DNA of 64,000 nt from Lachnospiraceae bacterium (GCA_910576335.1 CAJTIU010000025.1:1-64000); one strand, 5' to 3'; shown: positions 19,957 to 29,582, counted from the stretch's first letter. Notes: generated by a model not told the origin, from the sequence alone. Translations and numbers: made by a program.

Positions 19957-21309
19957 ATGAATAAGCATGTGGACCTGCTTCATGGTCCTGTACTGAAATC
20001 TCTTACCAGGCTTGCCATTCCGATTATGGCAACATTTCTGATTCAGATGGCATACAATCTGACTGATATGATCTGGATCGGCCGTGTCGGGAGTGACGCG
20101 GTGGCTGCGGTGGGCGCCGCAGGAATGTATATGTGGCTTTCTAGCGGCATAAGCGCACTTGCCAAGACAGGAGGGCAGGTGCTTGCCGGACATGCACTGG
20201 GAGCCGGAAAATACGACGAGGCCGAGAAGTATTCGGCAAATGCCTTTGGGCTGACGCTAATCTTCGGCATCCTGTTCGGCGCTGTATGCCTTGTGTTCCA
20301 CCGGGCACTGATAGCATTTTTTAATCTGAATGGCTCCCAGGTTATTGCTGACGCCGAAATCTATCTCATGATCACCGGCGGGCTGGTTCTCTTCTCTTTT
20401 TTAAACCAGACCTTTACGGGAATCTTTACTGCCATGGGGAACAGCCGGGCCGCTTTTCTTGCCACCACGACCGGGCTTGTTGTGAATATTGTGCTGGATC
20501 CGGTACTGATCTTTGGCATCGGCCCATTTCCGAGACTTATGGTTATGGGGGCGGCCATTGCGACTATTTTCGCACAGGCCATTGTAACGGTAATGTTTTT
20601 TTATTATGCTTCGAAGGACACGGTGGTCTTTAAGGGGATACATATCTTCAGCGTTCCTGACAGAAGCCATACGGCGGCGATTATCCGTATCGGGATTCCT
20701 ACCTCTGTACAAAGCATTGTATTTACAGGGATTTCAATGATCATTGCAAGGATTATCGCGGGGTACGGGGACGGCGCTGTGGCGGTGCAGAAGGTTGGGT
20801 CGCAGATTGAGTCGATTTCCTGGATGACGGCAGACGGCTTTGCAGCGGCTGTTAATTCCTTTATTGCCCAGAATCACGGCGCCGGAAACAAGGAGCGTAT
20901 CAGGAAGGGCTACTTTGCTGCCATGCTTGTAGTTCTTCTTTGGGGGCTTGTGTGCACATTTCTGCTGATGGTGTGTCCCGTGCCGATTTTCCGCGTCTTT
21001 ATTACGGAAGCGGAAATTCTTCCCCTGGGCGTGGATTATCTGTTTATCCTGGGCGTGTCCCAGCTCTTTATGAGTGTGGAGATTACAACCGCCGGGGCAT
21101 TTTCCGGGTTCGGGAGGACGGTTCCGCCATCTGTGATCGGCATTTTGTTTACTGCCATGCGGATTCCTCTTGCACTTTTCCTGGCACAGACCCCACTTGG
21201 GCTTAATGGGATATGGTGGAGTATTACAATCTCCAGTATCTGTAAAGGAGTCTTTCTTCTTGCCTGGTTTCTTGTTTATTTACGGAAGGAAATGTGTTAT
21301 ACTGATTAG
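19957..21309 (+). CDS. MATE-family multidrug/cation antiporter
   Basis: Start placed at ATG 19957 (MNKHVDLLHGPVLK) because GGGGGG lies nine bases upstream; earlier in-frame ATGs at 19939 and 19948 overlap that site. The product is 450 residues with twelve hydrophobic segments and the MATE N-terminal signature LLHGPVLKSLTRLAIPIM. YNLTDMIWIGRVG in helix 2 and the second-half repeat SVQSIVFTGISMIIARIIAGYG also fit. It should export organic cations or drugs using a Na+ or H+ gradient. No regulator lies beside it. Confidence 0.9.
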   Translation: MNKHVDLLHGPVLKSLTRLAIPIMATFLIQMAYNLTDMIWIGRVGSDAVAAVGAAGMYMWLSSGISALAKTGGQVLAGHALGAGKYDEAEKYSANAFGLTLIFGILFGAVCLVFHRALIAFFNLNGSQVIADAEIYLMITGGLVLFSFLNQTFTGIFTAMGNSRAAFLATTTGLVVNIVLDPVLIFGIGPFPRLMVMGAAIATIFAQAIVTVMFFYYASKDTVVFKGIHIFSVPDRSHTAAIIRIGIPTSVQSIVFTGISMIIARIIAGYGDGAVAVQKVGSQIESISWMTADGFAAAVNSFIAQNHGAGNKERIRKGYFAAMLVVLLWGLVCTFLLMVCPVPIFRVFITEAEILPLGVDYLFILGVSQLFMSVEITTAGAFSGFGRTVPPSVIGILFTAMRIPLALFLAQTPLGLNGIWWSITISSICKGVFLLAWFLVYLRKEMCYTD

Positions 21310-21321
21310 GCACGTAGCTGT

Positions 21322-21489
21322 ACTAGTATAACCCAATTTAAATAACCTTACGTTTCACAGGTCTGCTTTTCCGATATCACATGTGTAAAAGCCTCAGCGT
21401 AGCCCGCGTAGTCTTGCGTTTTTACACATGCACTCTCGAAAAAGCATCCTCAGTGAAACAGAAAGGTATTTAAAACGGGTTATACTAGT
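21322..21489. repeat. 168-bp imperfect inverted repeat (MITE-like)
   Basis: The outer arms start ACTAGTATAACCC at 21322 and end GGGTTATACTAGT at 21489. Pairing continues inward through GTTTCAC/GTGAAAC, TGCTTTT/AAAAGCA and CATGTGTAAAA/TTTTACACATG to a short centre. Almost the whole element can fold into one hairpin. There is no ORF and no clear target duplication. It sits in the MATE-GH13 gap. A second long inverted repeat of similar design but different sequence lies at 53189-53372. Confidence 0.7.
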
Positions 21490-21570
21490 GCGATGCTGCA
21501 AATAACAGTGAATAATGCAATGCTGCATCAGTCAGTTACAGACAAGCGTAATAGAGGAGGTACTTTTATC

Positions 21571-22890
21571 ATGTGGGCTTACAATAGTGTATTTTACCAG
21601 ATCTATCCCATCGGCTTCTGCGGAGCCCCGGTTCACAATGACGGCGTCTGCGCTCCGCGCATCCGCAAACTTATGGAATGGTCTGAATATCTAAAGGAAC
21701 TGGGTGTTGATTCCATACTTCTGAACCCCATTTTTGAGTCTGACAACCATGGGTATGATACAAGGGATTTCCGCCAGATTGACTGCCGTCTCGGTACAAA
21801 TGAGGATTTTGCCGAGGTGTGCAGGGATCTTCACGAGCATGATGTGAAGATTGTGCTGGACGGGGTATTTAACCATGTGGGACGGGGGTTCTGGGCATTC
21901 CGTGATGTGCAGGAAAAGCGTTGGGACTCTCCTTATAAGGACTGGTTTCATATCAGTTTTGACGGAAACAGCTGCTATGATGATGGTTTTTGGTATGAGG
22001 GCTGGGAAGGGCATTTTGAGCTGGTGAAGCTGAATCTTAAGAATCCGGCGGTAGTGGATTATCTCCTGGACTGCGTGAAATTCTGGGTGGATGAATTTGA
22101 TATTGACGGGCTGCGTCTTGATGTGGCCTACTGCCTTGACCATGATTTTATGCGCAGGCTCCGTTCTTATGTGCAGGAGCTGAAACCTGATTTTGTCCTG
22201 ATCGGGGAGGTTCTGTTCGGGGATTATAATCTGATTGTGAATGATGGTATGCTTCACAGCTGTACGAATTATGAGTGCTATAAAGGAATTTTTTCAAGCT
22301 TTAATTCTATGAATCTCTTTGAGATTGCTCATTCGCTCCACAGGCAGTTCGGGGCGGACCCGTGGTGCATTTACCGCGGGAAGCATTTGATGACTTTTGT
22401 GGATAACCATGATGTTACAAGGCTCTCCAGTATTCTGACAAATAAGAAGCATATTCCGCTGGCTTATGGGCTGCTTCTTGGTATGCCGGGAATTCCCTGC
22501 CTATATTATGGCAGTGAGTGGGGTGAGGAAGGCTTGAAGGCTCCAGATAATGATTATGCCTTAAGGCCCTGCTTTGAGGAGCCGAAGCCTAATGAGCTGA
22601 CGGATTTTATTAAGCTGCTGATCCGTACACGGCAGAATAGTGACGCTCTTTGTAATGGTGCTTATAAGAATGTGGTTATACAGAATCATCAGCTTGTGTT
22701 TGAGAGAGTCTCGGAGACGGAAAGGGTGATCGTGGCGGTAAATGCTGCGGATTATGCTTATACAGCACGGCATGGGGATCTGAATGGGAAGATGACAGAT
22801 CTTCTGACGGGGGAAGAATTTTTGCTTGAAGGGAGCCTGGAGATGGAGGCTTACCGGGTGATGTATCTGAAAGGGAGCAACTTGCAGTAG
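21571..22890 (+). CDS. GH13 alpha-amylase family enzyme (cyclomaltodextrinase-like)
   Basis: Start set at ATG 21571 (MWAYNSVFYQIYPIGF) with GAGGAGG ten bases upstream. The 439-residue cytoplasmic protein carries all GH13 signatures: DGVFNHVG, GLRLDVA with nucleophile D184, LIGEV with acid E213, and FVDNHD with D281. It lacks the long N-terminal domain of classical neopullulanases and begins directly in the barrel. Likely hydrolyses short alpha-glucans inside the cell. Exact specificity is not readable. Confidence 0.85.
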   Translation: MWAYNSVFYQIYPIGFCGAPVHNDGVCAPRIRKLMEWSEYLKELGVDSILLNPIFESDNHGYDTRDFRQIDCRLGTNEDFAEVCRDLHEHDVKIVLDGVFNHVGRGFWAFRDVQEKRWDSPYKDWFHISFDGNSCYDDGFWYEGWEGHFELVKLNLKNPAVVDYLLDCVKFWVDEFDIDGLRLDVAYCLDHDFMRRLRSYVQELKPDFVLIGEVLFGDYNLIVNDGMLHSCTNYECYKGIFSSFNSMNLFEIAHSLHRQFGADPWCIYRGKHLMTFVDNHDVTRLSSILTNKKHIPLAYGLLLGMPGIPCLYYGSEWGEEGLKAPDNDYALRPCFEEPKPNELTDFIKLLIRTRQNSDALCNGAYKNVVIQNHQLVFERVSETERVIVAVNAADYAYTARHGDLNGKMTDLLTGEEFLLEGSLEMEAYRVMYLKGSNLQ

Positions 22891-22917
22891 ACCACGAGTG
22901 GAGCTGAGGGATTCTTG

Positions 22918-22985
22918 TGGGGGCGGGGCTTTTTCTCTGCGTGACACCGCTTCGCAGTGTCACTGCTCGAAAGCCCCCGTCCCCT
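22918..22985. terminator. Composite GC-rich palindrome between convergent genes
   Basis: Outer arms GGGGGCGGGGCTTTTT and GAAAGCCCCCGTCCCC enclose an inner hairpin GTGACAC...GTGTCAC. The outer arms resemble the GGGGACGGGG family and the inner hairpin replaces its T/A centre. It lies between the ends of GH13 (+) and the sulfhydrylase gene (-), as expected for a bidirectional terminator. Confidence 0.7.
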
Positions 22986-23011
22986 TTGGATACCCGGAAG
23001 TTCCTCTCCCT

Positions 23012-24319
23012 TTACTGGACTGCTTTGAAGGCTTCTTCCAGATCTTCGATGATATCGGCTATGTTTTCGGTGCCGATTGAGAGGCGTATTGTGTTGGGTC
23101 TGATTCCCTGATCCAGGAGTTCTTCTTCTGTGCACTGGCTGTGTGTGGTAGTAGCCGGGTGGATGACCAGGGATTTTACATCTGCTACGTTGGCGAGCAG
23201 GGAGAAGAGTTCCAGGTTGTCTATGAAGCCTTTTGCTTTTTGTGCGTCGCCTTTGATCTCAAAGGTGAAGATGGAGCCTCCGCCGTCCGGGAAGTACTTC
23301 GCATATAGTGCTTTCTGTTCTTCGTCTTCTGATACGGACGGATGATGCACGGCCTCTACCTGTGGGTGGTTCTTTAGGTAATCTACTACCTTGAGGGCAT
23401 TTTCTACATGGCGTTCTACGCGCAGGGACAGGGTTTCAAGACCCTGCAGGAAGATGAAGGCGTGGAACGGCGACAGGGTTGCACCTGTGTCGCGGAGGAG
23501 GATTGCCCGGATCTTTGTGACGAAAGCTGCCGCTCCTACTGCTTTTGTGAAGCTGATTCCGTGGTAACTTGGGTTTGGTTCGGTCAGTGAGGGGAACTTG
23601 CCGGATGCTTCCCAGTCGAATTTTCCGCTGTCTACAATAACGCCGCCGATGGTTGTGCCATGTCCTCCAATGAATTTGGTTGCGGAGTGTACAACGATGT
23701 CTGCCCCATGCTCAATTGGTCTTACGAGGTAAGGAGTGGCAAAGGTGTTGTCGATTATGAGCGGTATCTTATGGGCATGGGCGATGCCGGCTATTTTTTC
23801 TATGTCTACTACATCTGAGTTCGGATTTCCCAACACCTCGATGAATACTGCCTTAGTGTTTTCCTGAATGGCTGATTCTACTGCATCGTAGTCAAAAATA
23901 TCTACGAAGGTTGTGTTTACGCCGTACAGTGGAAAAGTATGTGCCAGATAGTTGTAGGTTCCTCCATAAATGTTTTTGGCGGATACAATGTGATCCCCGT
24001 TCTGTGCCAGGTTCTGGAAGGTGTAGGAGATGGCCGCTGCCCCGGATGCTACCGCCAGTGCTGCAACACCGCCTTCAAGCGCCGCAATCCTCTTTTCAAA
24101 AACATCCTCCGTAGGGTTCGTAAGACGACCATAAATATTTCCTGCGTCCGACAGCCCGAATCTTGCTGCTGCATGGCCGCTGTTATGGAATACGTATGAT
24201 GAGGTCTGGTAAATCGGCACTGCCCTTGCATCTGTTACCGGGTCTGCCTGCTCCTGCCCTACGTGAAGCTGTAATGTCTCAAATCTAAATTCTCTTTCTG
24301 CTCTTGTCTTCTTGCTCAT
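23012..24319 (-). CDS. metY: O-acetylhomoserine sulfhydrylase (MetY-type)
   Basis: A 435-residue PLP enzyme of the Cys/Met metabolism family. Signatures include the N-terminal [19 protein letters not shown] typical of O-acetylhomoserine aminocarboxypropyltransferases, the substrate/cofactor segment near [14 protein letters not shown], and [10 protein letters not shown] with the PLP-binding lysine near K215. It joins sulfide with O-acetylhomoserine to give homocysteine for methionine. It follows a LysR gene on the same strand, separated by a palindrome and its own promoter. No SAM riboswitch is seen in the short leader. Confidence 0.9.
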   Translation of the reverse strand: MSKKTRAEREFRFETLQLHVGQEQADPVTDARAVPIYQTSSYVFHNSGHAAARFGLSDAGNIYGRLTNPTEDVFEKRIAALEGGVAALAVASGAAAISYTFQNLAQNGDHIVSAKNIYGGTYNYLAHTFPLYGVNTTFVDIFDYDAVESAIQENTKAVFIEVLGNPNSDVVDIEKIAGIAHAHKIPLIIDNTFATPYLVRPIEHGADIVVHSATKFIGGHGTTIGGVIVDSGKFDWEASGKFPSLTEPNPSYHGISFTKAVGAAAFVTKIRAILLRDTGATLSPFHAFIFLQGLETLSLRVERHVENALKVVDYLKNHPQVEAVHHPSVSEDEEQKALYAKYFPDGGGSIFTFEIKGDAQKAKGFIDNLELFSLLANVADVKSLVIHPATTTHSQCTEEELLDQGIRPNTIRLSIGTENIADIIEDLEEAFKAVQ

Positions 24320-24374
24320 GATAATGTCTCCTTTTCTATGTGATTTGTTATTTATCTACTTGTTTGATAGGTTT

Positions 24375-24403
24375 ACTATATCATGATATTTGGAATCTGT
24401 CTA
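24375..24403 (-). promoter_or_regulatory. metY promoter with palindromic operator
   Basis: Read on the minus strand: TAGACA (24403-24398), 17 bases, TATAGT (24380-24375). A perfect 12-base palindrome ATATCATGATAT (24378-24389) overlaps the -10 box. Position suggests an operator, perhaps for the adjacent LysR protein. Confidence 0.6.
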
Positions 24404-24454
24404 ATATGTAAAGGGAAGGGTTGGCTATAGGCTGTGCCTATAACAGTTAAATCT

Positions 24455-24487
24455 GGGACGGGGCATTTTTAAAAATGCCCCGTCCCC
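24455..24487. repeat. GGGGACGGGG-type palindrome, copy 3
   Basis: GGGACGGGGCATTTTT plus reverse complement. The stop codon and last few codons of the LysR gene lie inside it, so it both ends that reading frame and probably terminates its mRNA. Confidence 0.85.
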
Positions 24488-25386
24488 ATTGGTCTGTATT
24501 TCTTGATTTCCTCCAGGTACTTTTCGCCCAGGGGGCTGAGTGTCATCCCTTTGCGCTTCAGGTAGCCTATGGTCATCCGTTCATCGGACTTAAGCCTCAC
24601 GGCGCAGTATTCGTTTCCGTTGAGGACTTCGCAGATGATGCCACAGCACAGGGTATAGCCTCCAAGTCCCCGCATGAGGTTCAGAAGGGTGGCACGGTCA
24701 TTTGCCCGGATCAGACGTTTGTAGTCATAGGTGCTTAAGACCTCCTCGGCAAAATAGAAGGAGTTGTAATTCCCTTGTTCGAAGGCAAGGCACGGGTAGT
24801 CCTCCAACTCCTTCAAAGTGACCTCTTCTTTATCTGCCAAAGGATTTCCCTTCCACATGTAGGCATAGATGCTGCACTCCATAAGGGGGTGAAATTCAAG
24901 CTCCGACTCTGTCAGCAGTTTATTCAGCACTTTTTGGTTAAATTCATTTTGATAGAGGATTCCGATTTCGCTGCGGAAATTTTTTACGTCTTCAATTACC
25001 TCGTATGTCTTTGTCTCCCGGATGGCGAACTCGTACTCGTCCATGCCGAACTGCTTTATCATTTCCACAAAGGCGTTGACGGCAAATGCGTAGTGCTGCA
25101 TGGAAACCCCGAATCTTTTTTTTACGTTTGCCCGGTCGATATAGCGGGTTTCTATGAGCTCGTATTGCTCTGTTACCTGTCTGGCATACCCTAAGAATTC
25201 TGCGCCCTCCTGGGTGACAGATACACCCCGGCTGCTACGCCGGAATAAGACTACGCCGATCTCTGCTTCCAGCTCCCTTACTGCCTGGGACAGGCTGGGC
25301 TGGGAGATGAAGAGTGTCTTCGAAGCTTCGTTCATGGAGCCGGTGTCCGCGATTGTTATGATGTATTTCAGTTGTGCAAGTGTCAT
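24469..25386 (-). CDS. LysR-family transcriptional regulator
   Basis: A 305-residue LTTR. The winged helix is at 1-60 (LAQLKYIITIADTGSMNEAS; FISQPSLSQAVRELEAEIG) and the substrate-binding domain at about 90-295. The final residues PMGTGHF come from the palindrome at 24455-24487, so the native C-terminus has been replaced or extended. Downstream metY has its own promoter with a palindrome, making it a candidate target. The effector is unknown. Confidence 0.88.
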   Translation of the reverse strand: MTLAQLKYIITIADTGSMNEASKTLFISQPSLSQAVRELEAEIGVVLFRRSSRGVSVTQEGAEFLGYARQVTEQYELIETRYIDRANVKKRFGVSMQHYAFAVNAFVEMIKQFGMDEYEFAIRETKTYEVIEDVKNFRSEIGILYQNEFNQKVLNKLLTESELEFHPLMECSIYAYMWKGNPLADKEEVTLKELEDYPCLAFEQGNYNSFYFAEEVLSTYDYKRLIRANDRATLLNLMRGLGGYTLCCGIICEVLNGNEYCAVRLKSDERMTIGYLKRKGMTLSPLGEKYLEEIKKYRPMGTGHF

Positions 25387-25422
25387 GACCGTCCCTCCGT
25401 TTTCAGCCAGGTCAGTATACCT

Positions 25423-26643
25423 TTACATTACGATCTTCCGGAAGCTCTTCTTTCCTTTCTTTAATACAATACCGTCCCCGGAAAATGTGTCTGCACCGTA
25501 GCCTGTATGAATATCCGATACCTTTTCCCCATTAACGGCAACGCCGCCCTGCTGCACTGCCCTGCGGGCCTCCGCTTTGGACGGCACAAGTCCGCTCTTA
25601 ACAAGCAGGGTCAGAATATCAATGGCTCCGTCAGTCAGATCATCTCCGGTAAGGATGGTTGTGGGCATATCTGCCGCTGCGCCCTGGCTGAAGAGTGCCT
25701 TTGCCGCTTCCTGTGCTTTCTTTGCCTCTTCTTCTCCGTGAACCATCTTCGTGAGCTCGTAAGCAAGAATCTCCTTGGCGGTGTTAAGCTGCGCACCCTC
25801 CCAGGAGTCCATTTTATCAATCTCCTCAAGGGGCAGGAAAGTCAGCATGCGGATACACTTTAACACATCCGCATCTGCCACATTTCTCCAGTACTGGTAG
25901 AACTCGAAAGGTGAGGTCTTCGCCGGGTCAAGCCATACTGCGCCGCTCTGGGTCTTTCCCATCTTCTTTCCTTCGGAATTGAGAAGAAGGGTAATGGTCA
26001 TGGCACAGGCATTTTTTCCAAGCTTCCGGCGGATTAATTCTGTTCCGCCGAGCATGTTGCTCCACTGGTCGTCCCCGCCGAACTGCATGTTGCAGCCGTA
26101 TTTCTGGAATAACATGTAGAAATCGTAGCTCTGCATGATCATGTAATTGAACTCCAGAAAACTTAAACCTTTCTCCATCCGCTGCTTGTAGCATTCTGCT
26201 GTAAGCATACGGTTTACGGAGAAATGCGCCCCTACTTCGCGGAGCATCTCAATGTAATTCAGTCCAAGAAGCCAGTCGGCATTATTTACCATTAAGGCTT
26301 TTCCTTCTGAAAAGTCAATGAAACGGCTCATCTGCTTTCTGAAGCATTCGCAGTTGTGCTCAATGGTTTCTGTTGTCATCATCTGGCGCATGTCCGTTCT
26401 CCCGGAAGGATCCCCGATCATGGCTGTGCCGCCGCCGATCAGGGCAATCGGCTTATTTCCTGCCTCCTGAAGACGTTTCATCAGGCAGAGCGCCATAAAA
26501 TGCCCTACGTGAAGGCTGTCCGCTGTGGGGTCAAAGCCAATGTAAAAGGTCGCCTTCCCGTTATTGATCAGCTCTCTGATCTCATCCTCGTCTGTTACCT
26601 GCGCGAGTAAGCCCCGCGCCTTCAGTTCTTCATAAATTCCCAT
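25423..26643 (-). CDS. tyrS: Tyrosyl-tRNA synthetase
   Basis: A 406-residue class I synthetase. The HIGH-type motif is HVGH at 45-48, [12 protein letters not shown] precedes it, [12 protein letters not shown] lies near 190, and the KMSKS-type motif is KKMGKTQSG near 228. A C-terminal S4-like RNA-binding part ([20 protein letters not shown]) is at about 340-400. It charges tRNA-Tyr. A T-box leader upstream gives tyrosine-dependent control. Confidence 0.95.
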   Translation of the reverse strand: MGIYEELKARGLLAQVTDEDEIRELINNGKATFYIGFDPTADSLHVGHFMALCLMKRLQEAGNKPIALIGGGTAMIGDPSGRTDMRQMMTTETIEHNCECFRKQMSRFIDFSEGKALMVNNADWLLGLNYIEMLREVGAHFSVNRMLTAECYKQRMEKGLSFLEFNYMIMQSYDFYMLFQKYGCNMQFGGDDQWSNMLGGTELIRRKLGKNACAMTITLLLNSEGKKMGKTQSGAVWLDPAKTSPFEFYQYWRNVADADVLKCIRMLTFLPLEEIDKMDSWEGAQLNTAKEILAYELTKMVHGEEEAKKAQEAAKALFSQGAAADMPTTILTGDDLTDGAIDILTLLVKSGLVPSKAEARRAVQQGGVAVNGEKVSDIHTGYGADTFSGDGIVLKKGKKSFRKIVM

Positions 26644-26704
26644 TTTCTTTTCTTCCTTTCTTTTTTAATTGAGGAACGACGAGATTTCCCAAAACATAAA
26701 AACA

Positions 26705-27037
26705 CCCTTATGATTTCTCTCCATATAAATAATAAATATGGGCTGAAATCATAAGGGCAGAATATCTCCGCGTTACCACCTTGGTTCACCTGCAGCTTAC
26801 ACCGACAGGCCTCTGTAAGCTGCGCGTTCACAGCTCCGGCAATAATAACGTATGCCAACACGTCACAGCCTACTCGCAATTCATGTCTGTTGATCCCGCA
26901 TGCTTTCGGTGTGCAGCTCCAAGATGTATTCATAAACCATTCCTTCATGCGCCTCTCATCAGCCGGCAGCTTTCTGTATGGGTGTATGGATTACTACTTA
27001 TTCTTTTCAAAGCCTTTCAAATCTTTATCTGATATCT
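26705..27037 (-). promoter_or_regulatory. T-box leader of tyrS
   Basis: On the minus strand, 26790-26766 reads as the T-box core (GGTGAACCAAGGTGGTAACG then CGGAG). A terminator hairpin with arms CCCTTATGATTTC and GAAATCATAAGGG spans 26757-26705 and is followed by TGTTTTTATGTTTT. Upstream, the Stem I region contains GATGAGAGGCG and a GAATACATC segment whose TAC fits a tyrosine specifier codon. Uncharged tRNA-Tyr should pair with the specifier and the T-box bulge and block the terminator. Confidence 0.9.
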
Positions 27038-27044
27038 GAAACAT

Positions 27045-27073
27045 ATGCTAACCGATTTTTGCGGGTTTGTCAA
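27045..27073 (-). promoter_or_regulatory. tyrS promoter
   Basis: On the minus strand TTGACA (27073-27068), a 17-base spacer and TAGCAT (27050-27045) form a good sigma-A promoter that would start the T-box transcript near 27038. Confidence 0.6.
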
Positions 27074-27077
27074 GATG

Positions 27078-27109
27078 GGGACGGGGCATTTTTAAAAATG
27101 CCCCGTCCC
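27078..27109. repeat. GGGGACGGGG-type palindrome, copy 4
   Basis: GGGACGGGGCATTTTT and its complement, placed between the tyrS promoter and the PadR remnant. Open PadR-like coding sequence begins directly at its right edge, so the element seems to mark the breakpoint of that gene. Confidence 0.8.
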
Positions 27110-27442
27110 GAAGCGTCTATACAACTACTCAGACGGCTAATGCAAGAAGAATATGTTTCGTCCTCATGGCAAGAAAGTGCCGAGGGTTTGCCGCCGAGAA
27201 AATATTATTCCATTACATACAAAGGACTTGAATATATTTCTGCTATGTCTAAAGAATGGAATAACTTGTTAAATCAATCAATGAAATCAAAGGAGAATAA
27301 GAGTATGGAAAAACTCGCAAGTCTTTTCGGTTTGATTGTAATACCGGTTTTTGCAATTTGCAGCCCGGTGTTCATCATTTGTGCAATTGAGGATGTGTAT
27401 GGCAAGACAGGAAGCAGGCGGTATCTGTCAGGGGATAATTGA
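27110..27442 (+). pseudogene. PadR-family regulator, N-terminally truncated, fused to a membrane tail
   Basis: The frame right of the palindrome reads EASIQLLRRLMQEEYVSSSW then LPPRKYYSITYKGLEYISAM, the wing and start of the helical part of a PadR regulator. The recognition-helix half is missing and the sequence to the left is palindrome and tyrS promoter. Within the same frame ATG 27303 (AAGGAG upstream) opens MEKLASLFGLIVIPVFAIC with one transmembrane helix. This may be a separate small membrane protein of the kind often encoded after padR. I call the regulator non-functional. Confidence 0.6.
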
Positions 27443-27460
27443 GCTGTTTATTTTTCTATA

Positions 27461-27507
27461 TTGATTTCCTAACAATATTAGGATATAATATTCCTAATAT
27501 TGTTAGG
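27461..27507 (+). promoter_or_regulatory. tetR promoter embedded in a perfect palindrome
   Basis: TTGATT (27461-27466), 17 bases, TATAAT (27484-27489). Perfect 15-base arms CCTAACAATATTAGG (27468-27482) and CCTAATATTGTTAGG (27493-27507) surround the -10 box. This is a textbook operator for autorepression by the TetR protein encoded 14 bases downstream. Confidence 0.8.
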
Positions 27508-27520
27508 AAGGAAGAAAACT

Positions 27521-28090
27521 ATGCCAAGACAAGGACTTACGAAAGAGGCAGTGGTTAAAGCAGCGGCATTATTAGTAGAAGAATATGGGTTTGAAAATTT
27601 AACGCTGCATAAACTGGCAGCAAAGCTAAATATAAAACCAGCTTCACTGTATACGCATATTAAGGGAATTGAAGAGTTATATAGCTCCCTTAGCCATTTA
27701 GCATTAAGCCGGTTAAGAGATGAGATGTTGGATGCCGCAGCAGAAAAGAAGCAGGGAGAAGCACTTCGGGCGATTGCTTTCTCGTATCATGGCTATGCGA
27801 GACAAAATCCTGAGATGTATCGTATTATTTTGAAAGTTCCTCATAGCAATTTTGAAAATCTGGTTGGGGCAGGGCGGGAAGTGAAATCAATTTTATTTGA
27901 GATATTGTCTCAATATACGAAAGAAAAAACAAAAATAATTTATTATTCCCGATATTACCACAGCATTTTGCATGGCTTTGTTTCATTAGAGACGGCAGGA
28001 TTTTTTGATGATGGATTTTCAGTAGAGAAAAGTCTGTCTGATATAGTTAATGATTTTATCAGACAACTTGAAAATAAGCAGTTTGTTTGA
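27521..28090 (+). CDS. TetR/AcrR-family transcriptional repressor
   Basis: Start at ATG 27521 (MPRQGLTKEAVVKAAALLV) with GGAAGG upstream; the frame also opens earlier, inside the operator. The 189-residue protein has the helix-turn-helix at about 25-45 (FENLTLHKLAAKLNIKPASLYTHI) and a TetR C-terminal domain of WHG type (AIAFSYHGYARQNPEMYRIIL). No intact target gene follows: only a remnant, then sbcDC. Its visible role is autorepression; an effector pump or enzyme may have been lost. Confidence 0.88.
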   Translation: MPRQGLTKEAVVKAAALLVEEYGFENLTLHKLAAKLNIKPASLYTHIKGIEELYSSLSHLALSRLRDEMLDAAAEKKQGEALRAIAFSYHGYARQNPEMYRIILKVPHSNFENLVGAGREVKSILFEILSQYTKEKTKIIYYSRYYHSILHGFVSLETAGFFDDGFSVEKSLSDIVNDFIRQLENKQFV

Positions 28091-28239
28091 TGGTGGTATG
28101 AAATAGATATGGATGTTTTGAACTTTGAATATAGCAATATGAAAAATGGAGAGACATTCCCGATAGAAAATACAGGACGGGGCAGGATCGCTCTCCTGCA
28201 TTCCAATCCATCCGGCAATAGAGTACCAGGCTGATATGA

Positions 28240-28398
28240 TTTTTAGGAAATGTCTTTGCTTTTCTGGTGTATGGGTCAGTAAAGGGAGAAGCTGATTTAG
28301 GAATTCCATACGCAATGAATGCCCCGAAACAATATTATGAGAGTGATGCAGAAGCAATTTTCAAACACGCTCTGGCACGGAACAATCCGTGTCTTTGA
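28240..28398 (+). other. Gene remnant in the tetR-sbcD gap
   Basis: A 52-codon frame without a proper start ends at TGA 28398 (contains GEADLGIPYAMNAPKQYYES). It has protein-like composition but I do not recognise it. The rest of 28091-28424 shows no feature. Possibly the 3' end of the gene once controlled by the TetR repressor. Confidence 0.25.
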
Positions 28399-28424
28399 AG
28401 AACTTACAATTAGAAAGGAAAAGC

Positions 28425-29582
28425 ATGAAATTTTTACATTTAGGAGATTTACATTTAGGAAAGGCACTGAGCAATTTTGATTTGATTGAGGATCAGAGGT
28501 ATATCCTTGATCGGATTCTTCATATTGCAGAGAAAGAATCCATAGACGGCATGCTGATCGCCGGGGATGTTTATGATAAATCCATACCAAGCGAGGCAGC
28601 TACGAAGCTTTTGGATTATTTTTTGATGAAACTGGCTAAGAAAAAAATAAAGGTATTTATGGTGAGTGGGAACCATGATTCGGATGACCGTCTGAATTAT
28701 GGAAGCACCCTGTTTGCATCAAATCAGATCTTTATATCGGCTGTTTTTGACGGAACGCTTCATAAGCAGAGCTTTGCTGACGGAGATACAGAGATTGATA
28801 TATACATGCTTCCGTTTGTGAAAGCTTCTCAGATAAGGCACTATTTCCCGGACGAGGATATAGAGAGTTATGAAGATGCTGTCCGGACCATTATAAGAAA
28901 CACGCCCATAGACAAAAATAATAAGAATATTCTGGTGGCACATCAATTTGTTTCGGGGAAGGGAGAGGATCCCGCACTTGCAGGGTCTGAAGGCATTGGG
29001 ACACAGAGTGTGGGAATGGTTGAAAAAATTGGACATGACTGCTTTGACGATTTTGACTATGTGGCATTAGGCCATATTCATTCTCCTCAGAGAGTTGGAA
29101 GAGATGAGATCCGATATTCCGGTTCTCCTCTTAAATATTCGCTTAGCGAAGCGAAGAATGAGAAGTCTGTTCCTCTTATTACGGTATCAGCAGAGGAAAG
29201 GATTAAGATCAAGCTAGTTCCTTTAAAGCCCCTAAGGGACATGAGACACATAAAGGGGACAATGAAGGAACTGCTGGATCAGAAGAATGTAAAAGCACCG
29301 GAGGATTTCATCTATGCAACATTGACAGATGAGGATATGATCAATGATGCAATGGGAGTATTACAACAGGTATACCCGAATACCGTCCGGATTGACTACG
29401 ACAATTCACATACAAGAGAGATTGAGCAGATAGATATCAGCAGAATTGCCGAAAACAAATCATTTCCAGAGTTAATTGGAGATTTTTACAGGCTGATGTA
29501 TGGTTGTGAGATTACAGAAGAAGAAATGGATGTAATGAGGGCGGCAGCACGAGAGGCAGGTGTTATAAATGAAGCCGGTTAA
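28425..29582 (+). CDS. sbcD: DNA double-strand-break nuclease subunit SbcD (Mre11-like)
   Basis: Start at ATG 28425 (MKFLHLGDLHLGKAL) with GAAAGGA upstream. The 385-residue protein shows the metallophosphoesterase motifs GDLHLG, AGDVYD, GNHD, LVAHQFVSG and ALGHIH that bind two metal ions. A C-terminal capping domain follows. It overlaps sbcC by 14 bases. With SbcC it cuts hairpins and blocked ends, which is relevant in a window full of long palindromes. Confidence 0.95.
   Translation: MKFLHLGDLHLGKALSNFDLIEDQRYILDRILHIAEKESIDGMLIAGDVYDKSIPSEAATKLLDYFLMKLAKKKIKVFMVSGNHDSDDRLNYGSTLFASNQIFISAVFDGTLHKQSFADGDTEIDIYMLPFVKASQIRHYFPDEDIESYEDAVRTIIRNTPIDKNNKNILVAHQFVSGKGEDPALAGSEGIGTQSVGMVEKIGHDCFDDFDYVALGHIHSPQRVGRDEIRYSGSPLKYSLSEAKNEKSVPLITVSAEERIKIKLVPLKPLRDMRHIKGTMKELLDQKNVKAPEDFIYATLTDEDMINDAMGVLQQVYPNTVRIDYDNSHTREIEQIDISRIAENKSFPELIGDFYRLMYGCEITEEEMDVMRAAAREAGVINEAG

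Noticed and set aside
21322-21489. CRISPR or integron-like array
   Set aside because: There is only one inverted-repeat unit, with no spaced direct repeats.
23408-24199. Several plus-strand ORFs inside the sulfhydrylase gene
   Set aside because: The minus-strand frame is full length with PLP-enzyme motifs; the others have no ribosome sites or family features.
24320-24470. SAM riboswitch upstream of metY
   Set aside because: The leader is under 70 bases from the predicted promoter and lacks the paired helices; a palindromic operator explains control better.
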